Positions 17,175-24,977 of a DNA stretch of 35,407 nt are shown piece by piece (the stretch's first letter is position 1; the number at the start of each line of letters is the position of its first letter). The translations under genes and the position numbers were made by a program. The DNA is from Clostridia bacterium (GTDB taxonomy: Bacteria; Bacillota; Clostridia; RUG12999). Location of the stretch: assembly GCA_022801925.1 (NCBI GenBank), contig JAAWTG010000028.1:1-35407 (forward strand), written 5' to 3'. The notes below the pieces were generated by a model that searched no databases, was not told where the DNA came from, and saw nothing but the letters and a program-made list of their open reading frames with translations.

Positions 17175-17184
17175 GGAGATGAGA

Positions 17185-18354
17185 GTGTTGGAGCAAATCA
17201 GAAAATATGCAAATGAAATTTTTCGGGAAGCGGTAGCGATACGGCGCAAGCTGCACGAAATGCCGGAACTTGCCTTTGAAGAACATAAAACGGCGGCGTT
17301 TATCAAGGACCGCTTGGGCATGTGGGGAATCCCGTATCAAGACGGCGTTGCGGGAACCGGCATTGTTGCAACATTGGAAAACGGAGCGGGGCGCTGCGTG
17401 GCAATGCGTGCGGATATGGACGCACTGCCGGTGCAGGAGGAATCCGGCTGCGAATTTGCTTCCAAAACAGATGGTCATATGCACGCGTGCGGACATGACG
17501 CGCATATGGCGATTGTGCTTGGAACAGCCTATGTTTTGTCCAAAACAAAGGAAACGTGGCAGGGAACGGTGAAACTCCTGTTTGAACCGGGCGAGGAAGA
17601 GGACGGCGGCGCACGTCCCATGATTGCGGAGGGGGTGCTGAAACAACCGGAGGTTGATATTTGTTTAGGGATTCATGTCATGAATGAAATCGACGTAGGT
17701 TCAGTGCGGCTGACAGAAGGGGCAGCCATGGCGGCGGACGACGAGTTTGATTTGACCATCACAGGGAAAGGCGGGCACGGCGGCTGGCCGCAGGATACCG
17801 TTGACCCAATTGTTGCGGCATGTCAGGTCGTAAATGCCCTGCAAACCATTGTGAGCCGCAATGCGGATTCGCAAGATGCAGCGGTGGTTTCTATCGGCAG
17901 TATTCATGGCGGTACGACCTGTAATGTGATTCCGGACAGCGTACAGTTGCAGGGGACGGCGCGAAGTCTGAAAGAAGAAACGCGGCAAATGCTGCAAAAG
18001 CGGATTGAAGGCGTGGTAAAAGGTGTGACGGAAGCGCTGGGAGCGACCTATGAACTGGATTATCGTTTACTCTATCCGCCGACTGTAAATGCGCCGGAGG
18101 TGAACTGTTTGGTGGAAAAAGCGTTGCGGCCGTTTGACGAGATTCGGGTGACATGGACGAAAGAATCGTCCATGGGCAGCGATGATTTCGCGTTTTTTGC
18201 GCAGGAAGTGCCGTCGGCTTATATCAAATTGGGTAGCGGAACGCCGCAAAACCGGCAGCCGCTGCACAGCAGCAAGTTCACCATTGACGAACAGGTGATT
18301 TTGAATGGGATTTTAACGCTTGCGGCGGCAACGCAGCAGTATTTGCAGCCGTAA
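17185..18354 (+). CDS. M20 family amidohydrolase (hippurate hydrolase/IAA-amino acid hydrolase type)
   Basis: This metal-dependent amidohydrolase of about 389 residues cleaves an N-acyl bond in amino-acid conjugates or short peptides. It shows the M20D metal sites: MHACGHDAHMA, PGEEEDGG, the GIHVMNEIDVG segment and the C-terminal LHSSKFTID. The lid/dimerisation domain lies in the middle (about 180-295). Start choice is open: AGGAG at 17174-17178 best serves the GTG at 17185 (6-nt spacing). The ATG at 17179 is too close to it, and the ATG at 17161 lies inside coaX without a ribosome site. It ends the operon and is followed by a terminator. Natural substrate unknown. Confidence 0.9.
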   Translation: MLEQIRKYANEIFREAVAIRRKLHEMPELAFEEHKTAAFIKDRLGMWGIPYQDGVAGTGIVATLENGAGRCVAMRADMDALPVQEESGCEFASKTDGHMHACGHDAHMAIVLGTAYVLSKTKETWQGTVKLLFEPGEEEDGGARPMIAEGVLKQPEVDICLGIHVMNEIDVGSVRLTEGAAMAADDEFDLTITGKGGHGGWPQDTVDPIVAACQVVNALQTIVSRNADSQDAAVVSIGSIHGGTTCNVIPDSVQLQGTARSLKEETRQMLQKRIEGVVKGVTEALGATYELDYRLLYPPTVNAPEVNCLVEKALRPFDEIRVTWTKESSMGSDDFAFFAQEVPSAYIKLGSGTPQNRQPLHSSKFTIDEQVILNGILTLAAATQQYLQP

Positions 18355-18376
18355 AATGATAGCGTAAAAGAAAACA

Positions 18377-18427
18377 AAAGGACAGCATTTATTTCGTGTG
18401 GAATGAACTAAATGCTGTCTTTTCTTT
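18377..18427 (+). terminator. Terminator after the M20 amidohydrolase gene
   Basis: GACAGCATTTA (18381-18391) pairs perfectly with TAAATGCTGTC (18409-18419) and is followed by TTTTCTTTTG. The A-rich left flank would also allow action on the minus strand. Confidence 0.8.
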
Positions 18428-18505
18428 TGCCATAGGCGTTTTGGGTTGCAGGAGAGGAGGATATTTTCACGTTTTCTGTTTATTTTGGTTAATTTCAAAA
18501 AATAC

Positions 18506-18534
18506 TTTACAAAAACAAACAGAAATGCTATAAT
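18506..18534 (+). promoter_or_regulatory. Promoter of the microcompartment operon
   Basis: TTTACA (18506-18511) and TATAAT (18529-18534) are separated by 17 bp, with TGC directly before the -10 (extended -10). The leader to the first gene is about 50 nt. It is the only good promoter found before the 17-gene operon. Confidence 0.75.
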
Positions 18535-18575
18535 ACAAACATAAACAAAGAAAAACAAAAATAAACAAAGAAAAA
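18515..18575 (+). repeat. Ten-bp-phased ACAAA repeat at the operon promoter (candidate DeoR operator)
   Basis: ACAAA begins at 18515, 18535, 18545, 18555 and 18565, exactly one or two helical turns apart. It includes a 15-bp direct repeat (ATAAACAAAGAAAAA at 18541-18555 and 18561-18575). An inverted AAAATAAACA occurs upstream of the promoter (18477-18486). The position just after the -10 fits a repressor site. Binding by the operon's DeoR protein is inferred. Confidence 0.5.
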
Positions 18576-18590
18576 AGGAAGGCGGAAGAG

Positions 18591-19370
18591 ATGATGGTCA
18601 ACGAGTATGAAGTGAAAAAACAAATCTGTGAAATCGGTCAGCGTATCTACAACAAAGGGTTTGTAGCGGCAAATGACGGAAATATCACAGTGAAGGTGTC
18701 CGACAACGCTCTTTTTGCAACGCCGACAGGCGTGTCAAAAGGATATATGACGCCGGATATGCTAATTAAAGTGGATATGGACGGCAATGTGATTGAAGGC
18801 AAACTGAAACCTTCTTCAGAACTGAAAATGCATTTGCGAGTGTATAAAGAACGTCCGGACGTAGGGGCTGTTGTTCATGCGCATCCGCCGACTGCAACCG
18901 GTTTTGCAATTGCAGGTATCCCACTGAACAAATTTACTATGCCGGAAGCGGTAATTTCTCTTGGAACCGTGCCGCTGACAGCTTACGGAACACCGTCAAC
19001 CGAGGAAATTCCGAATGCAATTTCCGAAGCTATGCAAAGCCATGACGCAGTGTTGCTGGAAAACCACGGTGCGCTGACGGTTGGCAACAACTTACTGACA
19101 GCTTATTTCAAAATGGAAACACTGGAATTCTATGCAAAGATTTCTTTGATTGCGCGTCAACTGGGCGGAGAGCAGGAACTGACCTGCGACCAGATTGAAA
19201 AACTGATGCAGGTGCGTAAAAACATGAATCTGCCGGGACGGCACCCGGGCTGCAAACAATGTGAAAAACGCGGTACATCTGCTTGCAAAGGCAGTTCCGG
19301 TCAGGCACCGGCGAGCGAAGATATGATTGCGGAAATCACCAGACGGGTATTGTCGGAATTAAATCAATAA
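18591..19370 (+). CDS. Class II aldolase (fuculose/rhamnulose-1-phosphate type) with encapsulation peptide
   Basis: This 259-residue zinc aldolase of the FucA/AraD fold would split L-fuculose-1-phosphate or a similar deoxysugar phosphate to DHAP and lactaldehyde. The catalytic Glu77 (PSSELKMH), zinc ligands His96 and His98 (HAHPPTATGF) and His159 (ENHGALTVG) are in place. After the aldolase domain comes a linker with Cys221, Cys224 and Cys232, then an amphipathic helix (EDMIAEITRRVLSEL). This helix resembles the microcompartment targeting helices of PduD, PduP, PduL and the ADH downstream. It is thus probably packed inside the shell. It is the first gene of the operon, and pduC follows after 16 bp. 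ATGs at 18591 and 18594 are both possible starts. Which of the two sugars is used cannot be decided from sequence. Confidence 0.9.
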   Translation: MMVNEYEVKKQICEIGQRIYNKGFVAANDGNITVKVSDNALFATPTGVSKGYMTPDMLIKVDMDGNVIEGKLKPSSELKMHLRVYKERPDVGAVVHAHPPTATGFAIAGIPLNKFTMPEAVISLGTVPLTAYGTPSTEEIPNAISEAMQSHDAVLLENHGALTVGNNLLTAYFKMETLEFYAKISLIARQLGGEQELTCDQIEKLMQVRKNMNLPGRHPGCKQCEKRGTSACKGSSGQAPASEDMIAEITRRVLSELNQ

Positions 19371-19386
19371 ATTGCGGGAGGCTGCT

Positions 19387-21051
19387 ATGAAATCAAAACG
19401 GTTTGAAACGTTGGCGCAGCGGCCGGTACATAACGATGGATTTGTGCGGGACTGGGCGGAAGCGGGTTTTACCGCCATGCATTCTGCCTATGACCCAACG
19501 CCCTCCATCAAAGTGCAGCAGGGCGTTATTGTGGAAATGGACGGCAAAACGCGGGAAGAGTTCGATTTTCTCGACAGCTTTATTGCAGATTATGCAATTG
19601 ATACGGCGTTAGCACAGCAGGCGATGGAAATATCGTCGCTGGACTATGCACGGCGATTGTGCGACATTCATTCTGACAATCGGGAACTAAAGCGGCTGTT
19701 CGGCGCGCTTACCCCCGCCAAGTTGACAGAAATTATGGGACACATGAACGTTGTGGAAATGATGATGGGTATGCAAAAGATGCGGGAGAGGGAAATCCCT
19801 TCCAATCAGGCGCATGTCACCAACATGGACGACAATCCTGTGCAGATTGCCTGTGATGCGGCGGAAGCGGCGCTGCGCGGATTTGACGAAGAGGAAACCA
19901 CGGTGGGTATCGCCCGCTATGCGCCGCTATGCGCGCTGGGACTGCTGATTGGTTCTCAGGTAGGGCGCCCGGGCGTTTTGTCGCAATGCGCGGTGGAGGA
20001 AGCGGTGGAACTCAAACTCGGCATGAACGGACTCACGACCTATGCGGAAACCATTTCCGTTTACGGGACGGAAAAAGTGTTCATCGACGGAGACGATACG
20101 CCCTATTCCAAAGCGTTTTTGGCGGCTGCCTATGCGTCGCGCGGCATGAAAATGCGCTGTACCTCCGGCACAGGTTCAGAAGTGCTGATGGGAAATGCGG
20201 AAAAGAAATCTATGCTGTATCTGGAAGCGCGCTGTCTGCTGGTAATTAAAGGCGCGGGCGTGCAGGGAACGCAAAATGGCGCAATCAGCTGCATTGGTAT
20301 CACAGGCGCGGTGCCTTCTGGCATTCGGGCAGTGCTGGCAGAAAATTTGATTGCCGCTATGCTGGGGCTGGAAGTCGCGTCGGGCAACGACCAGACGTTT
20401 TCTCACAGCGACATTCGGCGCACGGCGCGTATGCTCATGCAAATGCTGCCCGGGACGGATTTCATCTTTTCTGGCTACAGCAGCGTACCCAACTATGACA
20501 ATATGTTTGCAGGCGCAAACTTTGACGCGGAGGATTTTGACGACTATAACATTTTGCAGCGCGATTTGATGGTGGACGGTGGACTGCGACCAGTGCGGGA
20601 GGAAGATGTAATCCATGTGCGGACAAAAGCCGCAAAAGCGGTGCAGGCAGTGTTCCGCGAGCTGGGATTTCCGCCCGTGACAGATACGCAGGTACAGCAA
20701 GCCGTTTATGCGCACGGTAGCCATGACGTAACGGAAAAACGCGATGTTGTGGGTGATTTGAAAGCGGCGGAAAAATTGCTGGACGGCAAAGTGACAGGCG
20801 CGGATATTGTGCGGGCACTGCATCAGGCAGGATTTGAAGACGTGGCAAAACATGTGTTTACCATGCTCAAACAGCGGCTCAATGCGGATTATCTGCAAAC
20901 ATCCGCCATTTTGGACGACAATTTCCATGTGATGTCGGCGGTCAACTGTAAAAACGATTATCAAGGTCCCGGCACGGGCTACCGTGTGGACGGCGCGCGC
21001 TGGGAAGAAATAAAAGATATTGCGGATGCGTTGGATCCGCAGGAGATGTAA
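19387..21051 (+). CDS. pduC: B12-dependent propanediol dehydratase large subunit
   Basis: This 554-residue alpha subunit of adenosylcobalamin-dependent diol dehydratase converts 1,2-propanediol to propionaldehyde. The length equals that of the Klebsiella and Salmonella proteins. All active-site residues known from the Klebsiella structure are present at the same numbers: His143, Glu170, Glu221, Gln296, Asp335 and Ser362. The start at 19387 has GGGAGG upstream; a frame opening at 19372 is an unneeded extension. It forms the (alpha-beta-gamma)2 enzyme with PduD and PduE. The closely related glycerol dehydratase cannot be excluded by motifs alone, but the aldolase next door points to propanediol. 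Confidence 0.97.
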   Translation: MKSKRFETLAQRPVHNDGFVRDWAEAGFTAMHSAYDPTPSIKVQQGVIVEMDGKTREEFDFLDSFIADYAIDTALAQQAMEISSLDYARRLCDIHSDNRELKRLFGALTPAKLTEIMGHMNVVEMMMGMQKMREREIPSNQAHVTNMDDNPVQIACDAAEAALRGFDEEETTVGIARYAPLCALGLLIGSQVGRPGVLSQCAVEEAVELKLGMNGLTTYAETISVYGTEKVFIDGDDTPYSKAFLAAAYASRGMKMRCTSGTGSEVLMGNAEKKSMLYLEARCLLVIKGAGVQGTQNGAISCIGITGAVPSGIRAVLAENLIAAMLGLEVASGNDQTFSHSDIRRTARMLMQMLPGTDFIFSGYSSVPNYDNMFAGANFDAEDFDDYNILQRDLMVDGGLRPVREEDVIHVRTKAAKAVQAVFRELGFPPVTDTQVQQAVYAHGSHDVTEKRDVVGDLKAAEKLLDGKVTGADIVRALHQAGFEDVAKHVFTMLKQRLNADYLQTSAILDDNFHVMSAVNCKNDYQGPGTGYRVDGARWEEIKDIADALDPQEM

Positions 21052-21063
21052 GGCGGTGAGGAG

Positions 21064-21705
21064 ATGGACAGAGAAGAATTGGTGCAATTAATAACCAAAC
21101 AGGTGCTGCAGCAGCTCGGCGATGCCGCTCCGACCGCGCAGCGGCAAACGGTACAGCCGCAGCCGGACGCGCTTTTTCAAGAAGGCGGTTCGGCGGCAAA
21201 AGGTGTTTACCCTGACGAAGTGGTGATTGGTCTTGCACCGGCGTTTGGGCTGGATAAACAGCAAACCATTTGCGGACTTTCCCACCGCGACGTTATGAAA
21301 GAAATGATGGCGGGCGTGGAGGAAGAAGGTATGAAATGCCGTTTGGTGCGTGTACATAACACATCGGACGTTGGGTTTATCGCCTTGACGGCGGCAAAAT
21401 ACAGCGGCAGCGGCATTGGAATTGGGATTCAAAGCAAAGGAACGGTGGTTATTCATCAAAAGGATTTATATCCGCTGACGAATTTGGAGTTGTTTCCACA
21501 GGCGCCGCTCATTACGCTGGAAATCTATCGGAAAATCGGGAAAAATGCGGCGCGTTACGCCAAAGGGCAAAGCCCTGAACCAATCGCCGTGATGAACGAT
21601 TGCATGGTACGCCCCAAATTTCAGGCAAAAGCGGCGGTCATGCACATCAAGGAAACCGAGCGGGTGCGTCAGGACATTCCGGCAGTAAGCGAGGTGACGT
21701 GGTGA
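21064..21705 (+). CDS. pduD: Propanediol dehydratase medium subunit with encapsulation peptide
   Basis: This 213-residue beta subunit of diol dehydratase helps hold the B12 cofactor. Its first 18 residues (MDREELVQLITKQVLQQL) form an amphipathic helix like the known PduD targeting peptide, followed by a Pro/Gln-rich linker to about residue 45. The conserved core starts at DEVVIGLAPAFG and includes KCRLVRVHNTSDVGF and SGIGIGIQSKGT. The ATG at 21064 lies 12 bp after the pduC stop with GTGAGGAG directly upstream. Its stop overlaps the pduE start (TGATG). Confidence 0.97.
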   Translation: MDREELVQLITKQVLQQLGDAAPTAQRQTVQPQPDALFQEGGSAAKGVYPDEVVIGLAPAFGLDKQQTICGLSHRDVMKEMMAGVEEEGMKCRLVRVHNTSDVGFIALTAAKYSGSGIGIGIQSKGTVVIHQKDLYPLTNLELFPQAPLITLEIYRKIGKNAARYAKGQSPEPIAVMNDCMVRPKFQAKAAVMHIKETERVRQDIPAVSEVTW

Positions 21706-22205
21706 TGCAGGATATGGATCAGTTGGTACAAGGGATTGTTGCACAATTGAAGCAGAAAGAGCAAGTGCAGCAGCCACCGCAGAAATCACAGTCACAGCCG
21801 AAGGACGGTATACAGTATCCGTTGCGGGAACACTGTGCGCAGCAGCTCAAAGCCAAAAGCGGCAAACCGTATGAACAAGTGACCTATGAAGCGCTGATTC
21901 GCGGTGAGGTGGAAAAAGACGATTTAAAAACCCACGCCGACACGCTGCGGTTGCAGGCAGAAATCGCCTATCGGGACGGTAAGAAACAGTTCGGCGACAA
22001 TCTCATGCGGGCGGCGGAAATGACGGCGATTCCCGACGAAGAAGTGCTGGAAATATATAATTTGCTGCGTCCCAACAGGACAGACAAAAAAACACTTTTG
22101 CAAGCGGCGGAAAAAGTGCGGCGGGACTATGGCGCGAATGCAATTGCGGCGCTGATAGAAAGCGCGGCGCAGGTCTATGAAAAACGCGGCATTGCAAAAC
22201 CGTGA
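21705..22205 (+). CDS. pduE: Propanediol dehydratase small subunit with encapsulation peptide-like N-terminus
   Basis: This 166-residue gamma subunit of diol dehydratase begins with an amphipathic helix (MQDMDQLVQGIVAQL) followed by a Gln-rich linker (about 19-35). In this way it resembles a second targeting peptide within the same complex. The family core follows: YPLREHCAQQLKAKSG, LRLQAEIAYRDGKKQFGDNLMRAAEM and LRPNRTDKKTLL. The start was placed at 21705, where TGATG links it to the pduD stop and AGGTGA lies upstream; the frame is open further upstream but overlaps pduD. Confidence 0.95.
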   Translation: MQDMDQLVQGIVAQLKQKEQVQQPPQKSQSQPKDGIQYPLREHCAQQLKAKSGKPYEQVTYEALIRGEVEKDDLKTHADTLRLQAEIAYRDGKKQFGDNLMRAAEMTAIPDEEVLEIYNLLRPNRTDKKTLLQAAEKVRRDYGANAIAALIESAAQVYEKRGIAKP

Positions 22206-22224
22206 GAAAGTGGGGTGAGGCAAA

Positions 22225-24033
22225 ATGATTGCAGCCGGCATTGATATCGGTAACTCCACGACAGAAGTGATGATTGCAAAACAGGAAAACGGTAAAACGT
22301 CTTTTCTGGGATATGCCTCAGCACCCACCACCGGACTGAAAGGTACGACAGACAACGTAGCGGGCGTGCTGGAGGCATTGGCGCTGGCGCAAAAAGAGGC
22401 GGGAGAAATCACAATCGACCAAATTTTCATCAATGAAACTGCGCCGGTGGTCAGCCGGTTATCCTCGGATATTATCAGCCAGACCATTGTGGTCGGCTCG
22501 GCAATGATTGGGCACAATCCCGATACGCCGGGCGGCTATGGTATCGGAACAGGACGGACGGTGCGGTTAGGAGACCCCTATCCATCGAAAGAAGAAGCTT
22601 ATATTGTGGTGGTTGACAGGCAAGTTCCCTTTGAAGAAGCGGCACGGCAAATACAGGCGGCTATGGACAGCGGCACCGACATTGCGGGCGCGATTGTCTG
22701 CCGTGACGACGGCGTGCTGATTGCCAATCGTCTCAGTCGAAACATTCCCATTGTGGATGAAGTGGAACAGATTGAAAAAGTACCCATTGGAGAAATGGCG
22801 GCGGTGGAAGTGGCAGGGAATGCAATGGCGGTGCAGATTTTATCCAATCCCTACGGGATAGCGGGTATTTTCGGACTTACGCCGGAGCAGACCAAAGCCA
22901 TCACGCCCATTGCACGGACGCTGATTGGCGCGCGCAGTGGCGTTGTGATATATTCTTCCTCCGGCGAGGTGAAACTTGGCAAGGTGGACGCGGGCAGCGT
23001 GACGGTTATTGGCAGTGCAGGAGAGATTTCCGTTCCTGTGGCGGACGGCGCGGACGCGGTGAATGAAGTGGTGAACCGCCAGCAGACAGTGTTTGATATC
23101 CGCGGACAGCAGGGAACAAACGCGGGCGCCATGTTTGACGAAGTGAAACGCATGGCGGCGCAGCGGACAGGGCAGGAAACAGAAGCGGTTAAAATTTCCG
23201 ACATTGCGGCGGTGGATACGTTTGCACCCATTAAAATCACCGGCGGCATTGCGGGAGAATATGCCATGGAAAACGTGGTGCTGATTTCCTCCATGGTGAA
23301 GACGTCCTATTTTCCCATGCGCGCGCTGGCGGAAAAAATGCAGGAAAAAACAGGGATTCCTGTTCAGATTGCAGGAAAAGAAGCGAGTAGTGCATTGCTG
23401 GGCGCACTGACAACGCCGGGCGTCAGCGTACCAGTCGCCATTTTGGATTTGGGCGGCGGCAGCACGGACGCGGCGTGTCTGGACGACAGCGGACTGCGCT
23501 ATGTTCACACGGCGGGCGCGGGCGATATGGTGACAACCATGATTGACCTAGAACTTGCGCTGGAGGACAGAGACCTTGCAGAATTGATAAAACGGTATCC
23601 GCTGGCAAAAGCGGAAAGTTTACATATCTTACGGTTTGAAGACCAAACCGTGAAATTTTTGGAACAACCTATGCCGCCGGAATTTTTTGCACGCACCTTG
23701 ATTGTGACAGAGGAAAAACTCATTCCGATTCGCAAAAAAGGACTGACCATGGAAAAAATTTCGCTGGTGCGGCGGGAGGCAAAACGTAAAGTATTTGCGG
23801 CAAATGCCCTGCGGGTGCTGCAAAAAGTGGCGCCGGAAGGAAACGTCCGCCGGATTGATTTTGTGATTATGGTGGGCGGCAGCGCACTGGATTTTGAAGT
23901 GCCGGATTTGATTAACGAAACTCTTGCCAAATATAACATTGTGGCGGGCAGGGGCAATATTTTAGGAAAATATGCAGCCCGCGCGGCAGTTGCGGCGGGG
24001 CTGATTTTGGCGGCGGGAGGTGATATGGATTGA
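22225..24033 (+). CDS. pduG: Diol dehydratase reactivase large subunit
   Basis: This 602-residue ATPase of the DdrA/PduG family belongs to the actin/Hsp70-like fold and releases damaged cobalamin from inactivated diol dehydratase. The first phosphate motif GIDIGNSTTEV (residues 5-15), the second LDLGGGSTDAA and the MVGGSALDFEVP segment are clear. In known systems DdrA works with a small subunit DdrB (PduH), which exchanges with the dehydratase beta subunit. No such gene is present here. It lies 19 bp after pduE and overlaps the following pduO start by 4 bp. No encapsulation helix is visible at either end. Confidence 0.97.
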   Translation: MIAAGIDIGNSTTEVMIAKQENGKTSFLGYASAPTTGLKGTTDNVAGVLEALALAQKEAGEITIDQIFINETAPVVSRLSSDIISQTIVVGSAMIGHNPDTPGGYGIGTGRTVRLGDPYPSKEEAYIVVVDRQVPFEEAARQIQAAMDSGTDIAGAIVCRDDGVLIANRLSRNIPIVDEVEQIEKVPIGEMAAVEVAGNAMAVQILSNPYGIAGIFGLTPEQTKAITPIARTLIGARSGVVIYSSSGEVKLGKVDAGSVTVIGSAGEISVPVADGADAVNEVVNRQQTVFDIRGQQGTNAGAMFDEVKRMAAQRTGQETEAVKISDIAAVDTFAPIKITGGIAGEYAMENVVLISSMVKTSYFPMRALAEKMQEKTGIPVQIAGKEASSALLGALTTPGVSVPVAILDLGGGSTDAACLDDSGLRYVHTAGAGDMVTTMIDLELALEDRDLAELIKRYPLAKAESLHILRFEDQTVKFLEQPMPPEFFARTLIVTEEKLIPIRKKGLTMEKISLVRREAKRKVFAANALRVLQKVAPEGNVRRIDFVIMVGGSALDFEVPDLINETLAKYNIVAGRGNILGKYAARAAVAAGLILAAGGDMD

Positions 24034-24977
24034 TTTATACCAAACAGGGCGACGGCGGCACCAGCAAGACCATCAAAGGCTTCAGCCAACCCAAGGACGC
24101 GCCGGTGTTTCAAGCGCTGGGGACGCTGGACGAACTTTCTGCGGCGCTGGGCGTTGCAAAAAGTGAAGCGGGTGCAACGGTGCGGGACACCATTACAGTG
24201 ATTCAAAGTGAGCTTCTGGGCGTCGGTGAATATGTCGCAGGCGGCAGACCGTTTGATTTTGCGGCGGCGGCAAACCGTTTTGAAACGCTGATTGATGCGT
24301 TTGAAAACAGAATGCAGCGGGAAAAGGCGTTTGTCCTCAGCGGCAAAACAAAACTGGGCGCGCTGCTGGACGTGGCGCGGACAGTGGCGCGGCGGGCGGA
24401 ACGCAGTGTGGTAACGCTGACAAAACGCTACATGCTGCCACCCGATATCAATCCGTATTTGAATCGGTTGTCTGATTTGCTCTATATTTTAGCGCGGTAT
24501 GTCGACCAGCTTGGCAATGTGCCGGAATCGGTGCAGCGTGCGGCGGAACCGGCAGCGGTTCCGACTGAAATGGGATTGCAATGCGCGGAGCGTATTTGCC
24601 GGGCGGTGCTGGAAAAAGCGCGGGCAATGGATTTGCGTGCGGTATGCACGGTATGCAGCGCAGAAGGCAGTTTGTTTGCGCTTTTGCGAGACGACGGCGC
24701 GCTGCTTGCCAGCATTGATATTGCCCAGCAAAAGGCAAAAACGGCAATATCGCTGCAAATGAGTACCAAACAGGCGCTGGAACTGTCGGAGCAAAAAGAC
24801 CGGCTTTATGGACTGCAATTCGGCAGTGCGGCAGATTTGATTTTGCTGCCGGGTGGTCAAACACTGACACAAAACGGTCGTATCGTTGGCGGCGTTGGCG
24901 TCAGCGGCGGGCTGGCGTGGCAGGACGACGAATTATCCTTATATGGGAAAGAACTCTTTGAAAGAGGTGAAGCATAG
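24030..24977 (+). CDS. pduO: PduO-type cob(I)alamin adenosyltransferase fused to a GlcG/HbpS-like domain
   Basis: This 315-residue two-domain protein resembles Salmonella PduO. Residues 1-175 are the adenosyltransferase that makes adenosylcobalamin from ATP and cob(I)alamin. They show IYTKQGDGGTS, GTLDELSA, the ATP-binding RTVARRAERSV and NRLSDLLYILARYVD. Residues 183-315 form a GlcG/HbpS-like (DUF336) domain ending in GGVGVSGG, which binds haem or cobalamin in related proteins. The start is TTG at 24030, whose bases are shared with the pduG stop (TTGA). GGGAGGTGAT precedes it. It supplies the cofactor of PduCDE. Confidence 0.95.
   Translation: MIYTKQGDGGTSKTIKGFSQPKDAPVFQALGTLDELSAALGVAKSEAGATVRDTITVIQSELLGVGEYVAGGRPFDFAAAANRFETLIDAFENRMQREKAFVLSGKTKLGALLDVARTVARRAERSVVTLTKRYMLPPDINPYLNRLSDLLYILARYVDQLGNVPESVQRAAEPAAVPTEMGLQCAERICRAVLEKARAMDLRAVCTVCSAEGSLFALLRDDGALLASIDIAQQKAKTAISLQMSTKQALELSEQKDRLYGLQFGSAADLILLPGGQTLTQNGRIVGGVGVSGGLAWQDDELSLYGKELFERGEA

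Noticed and set aside
18466-18479. Possible catabolite-repression (cre) site upstream of the microcompartment promoter
   Set aside because: The reverse strand resembles the cre core around CG, but at least three conserved positions differ, so it was not called.
20176-21087. Minus-strand open frame of 303 codons opposite pduC
   Set aside because: It is antisense to pduC, which matches diol dehydratase residue by residue; long antisense frames are common opposite such coding regions.
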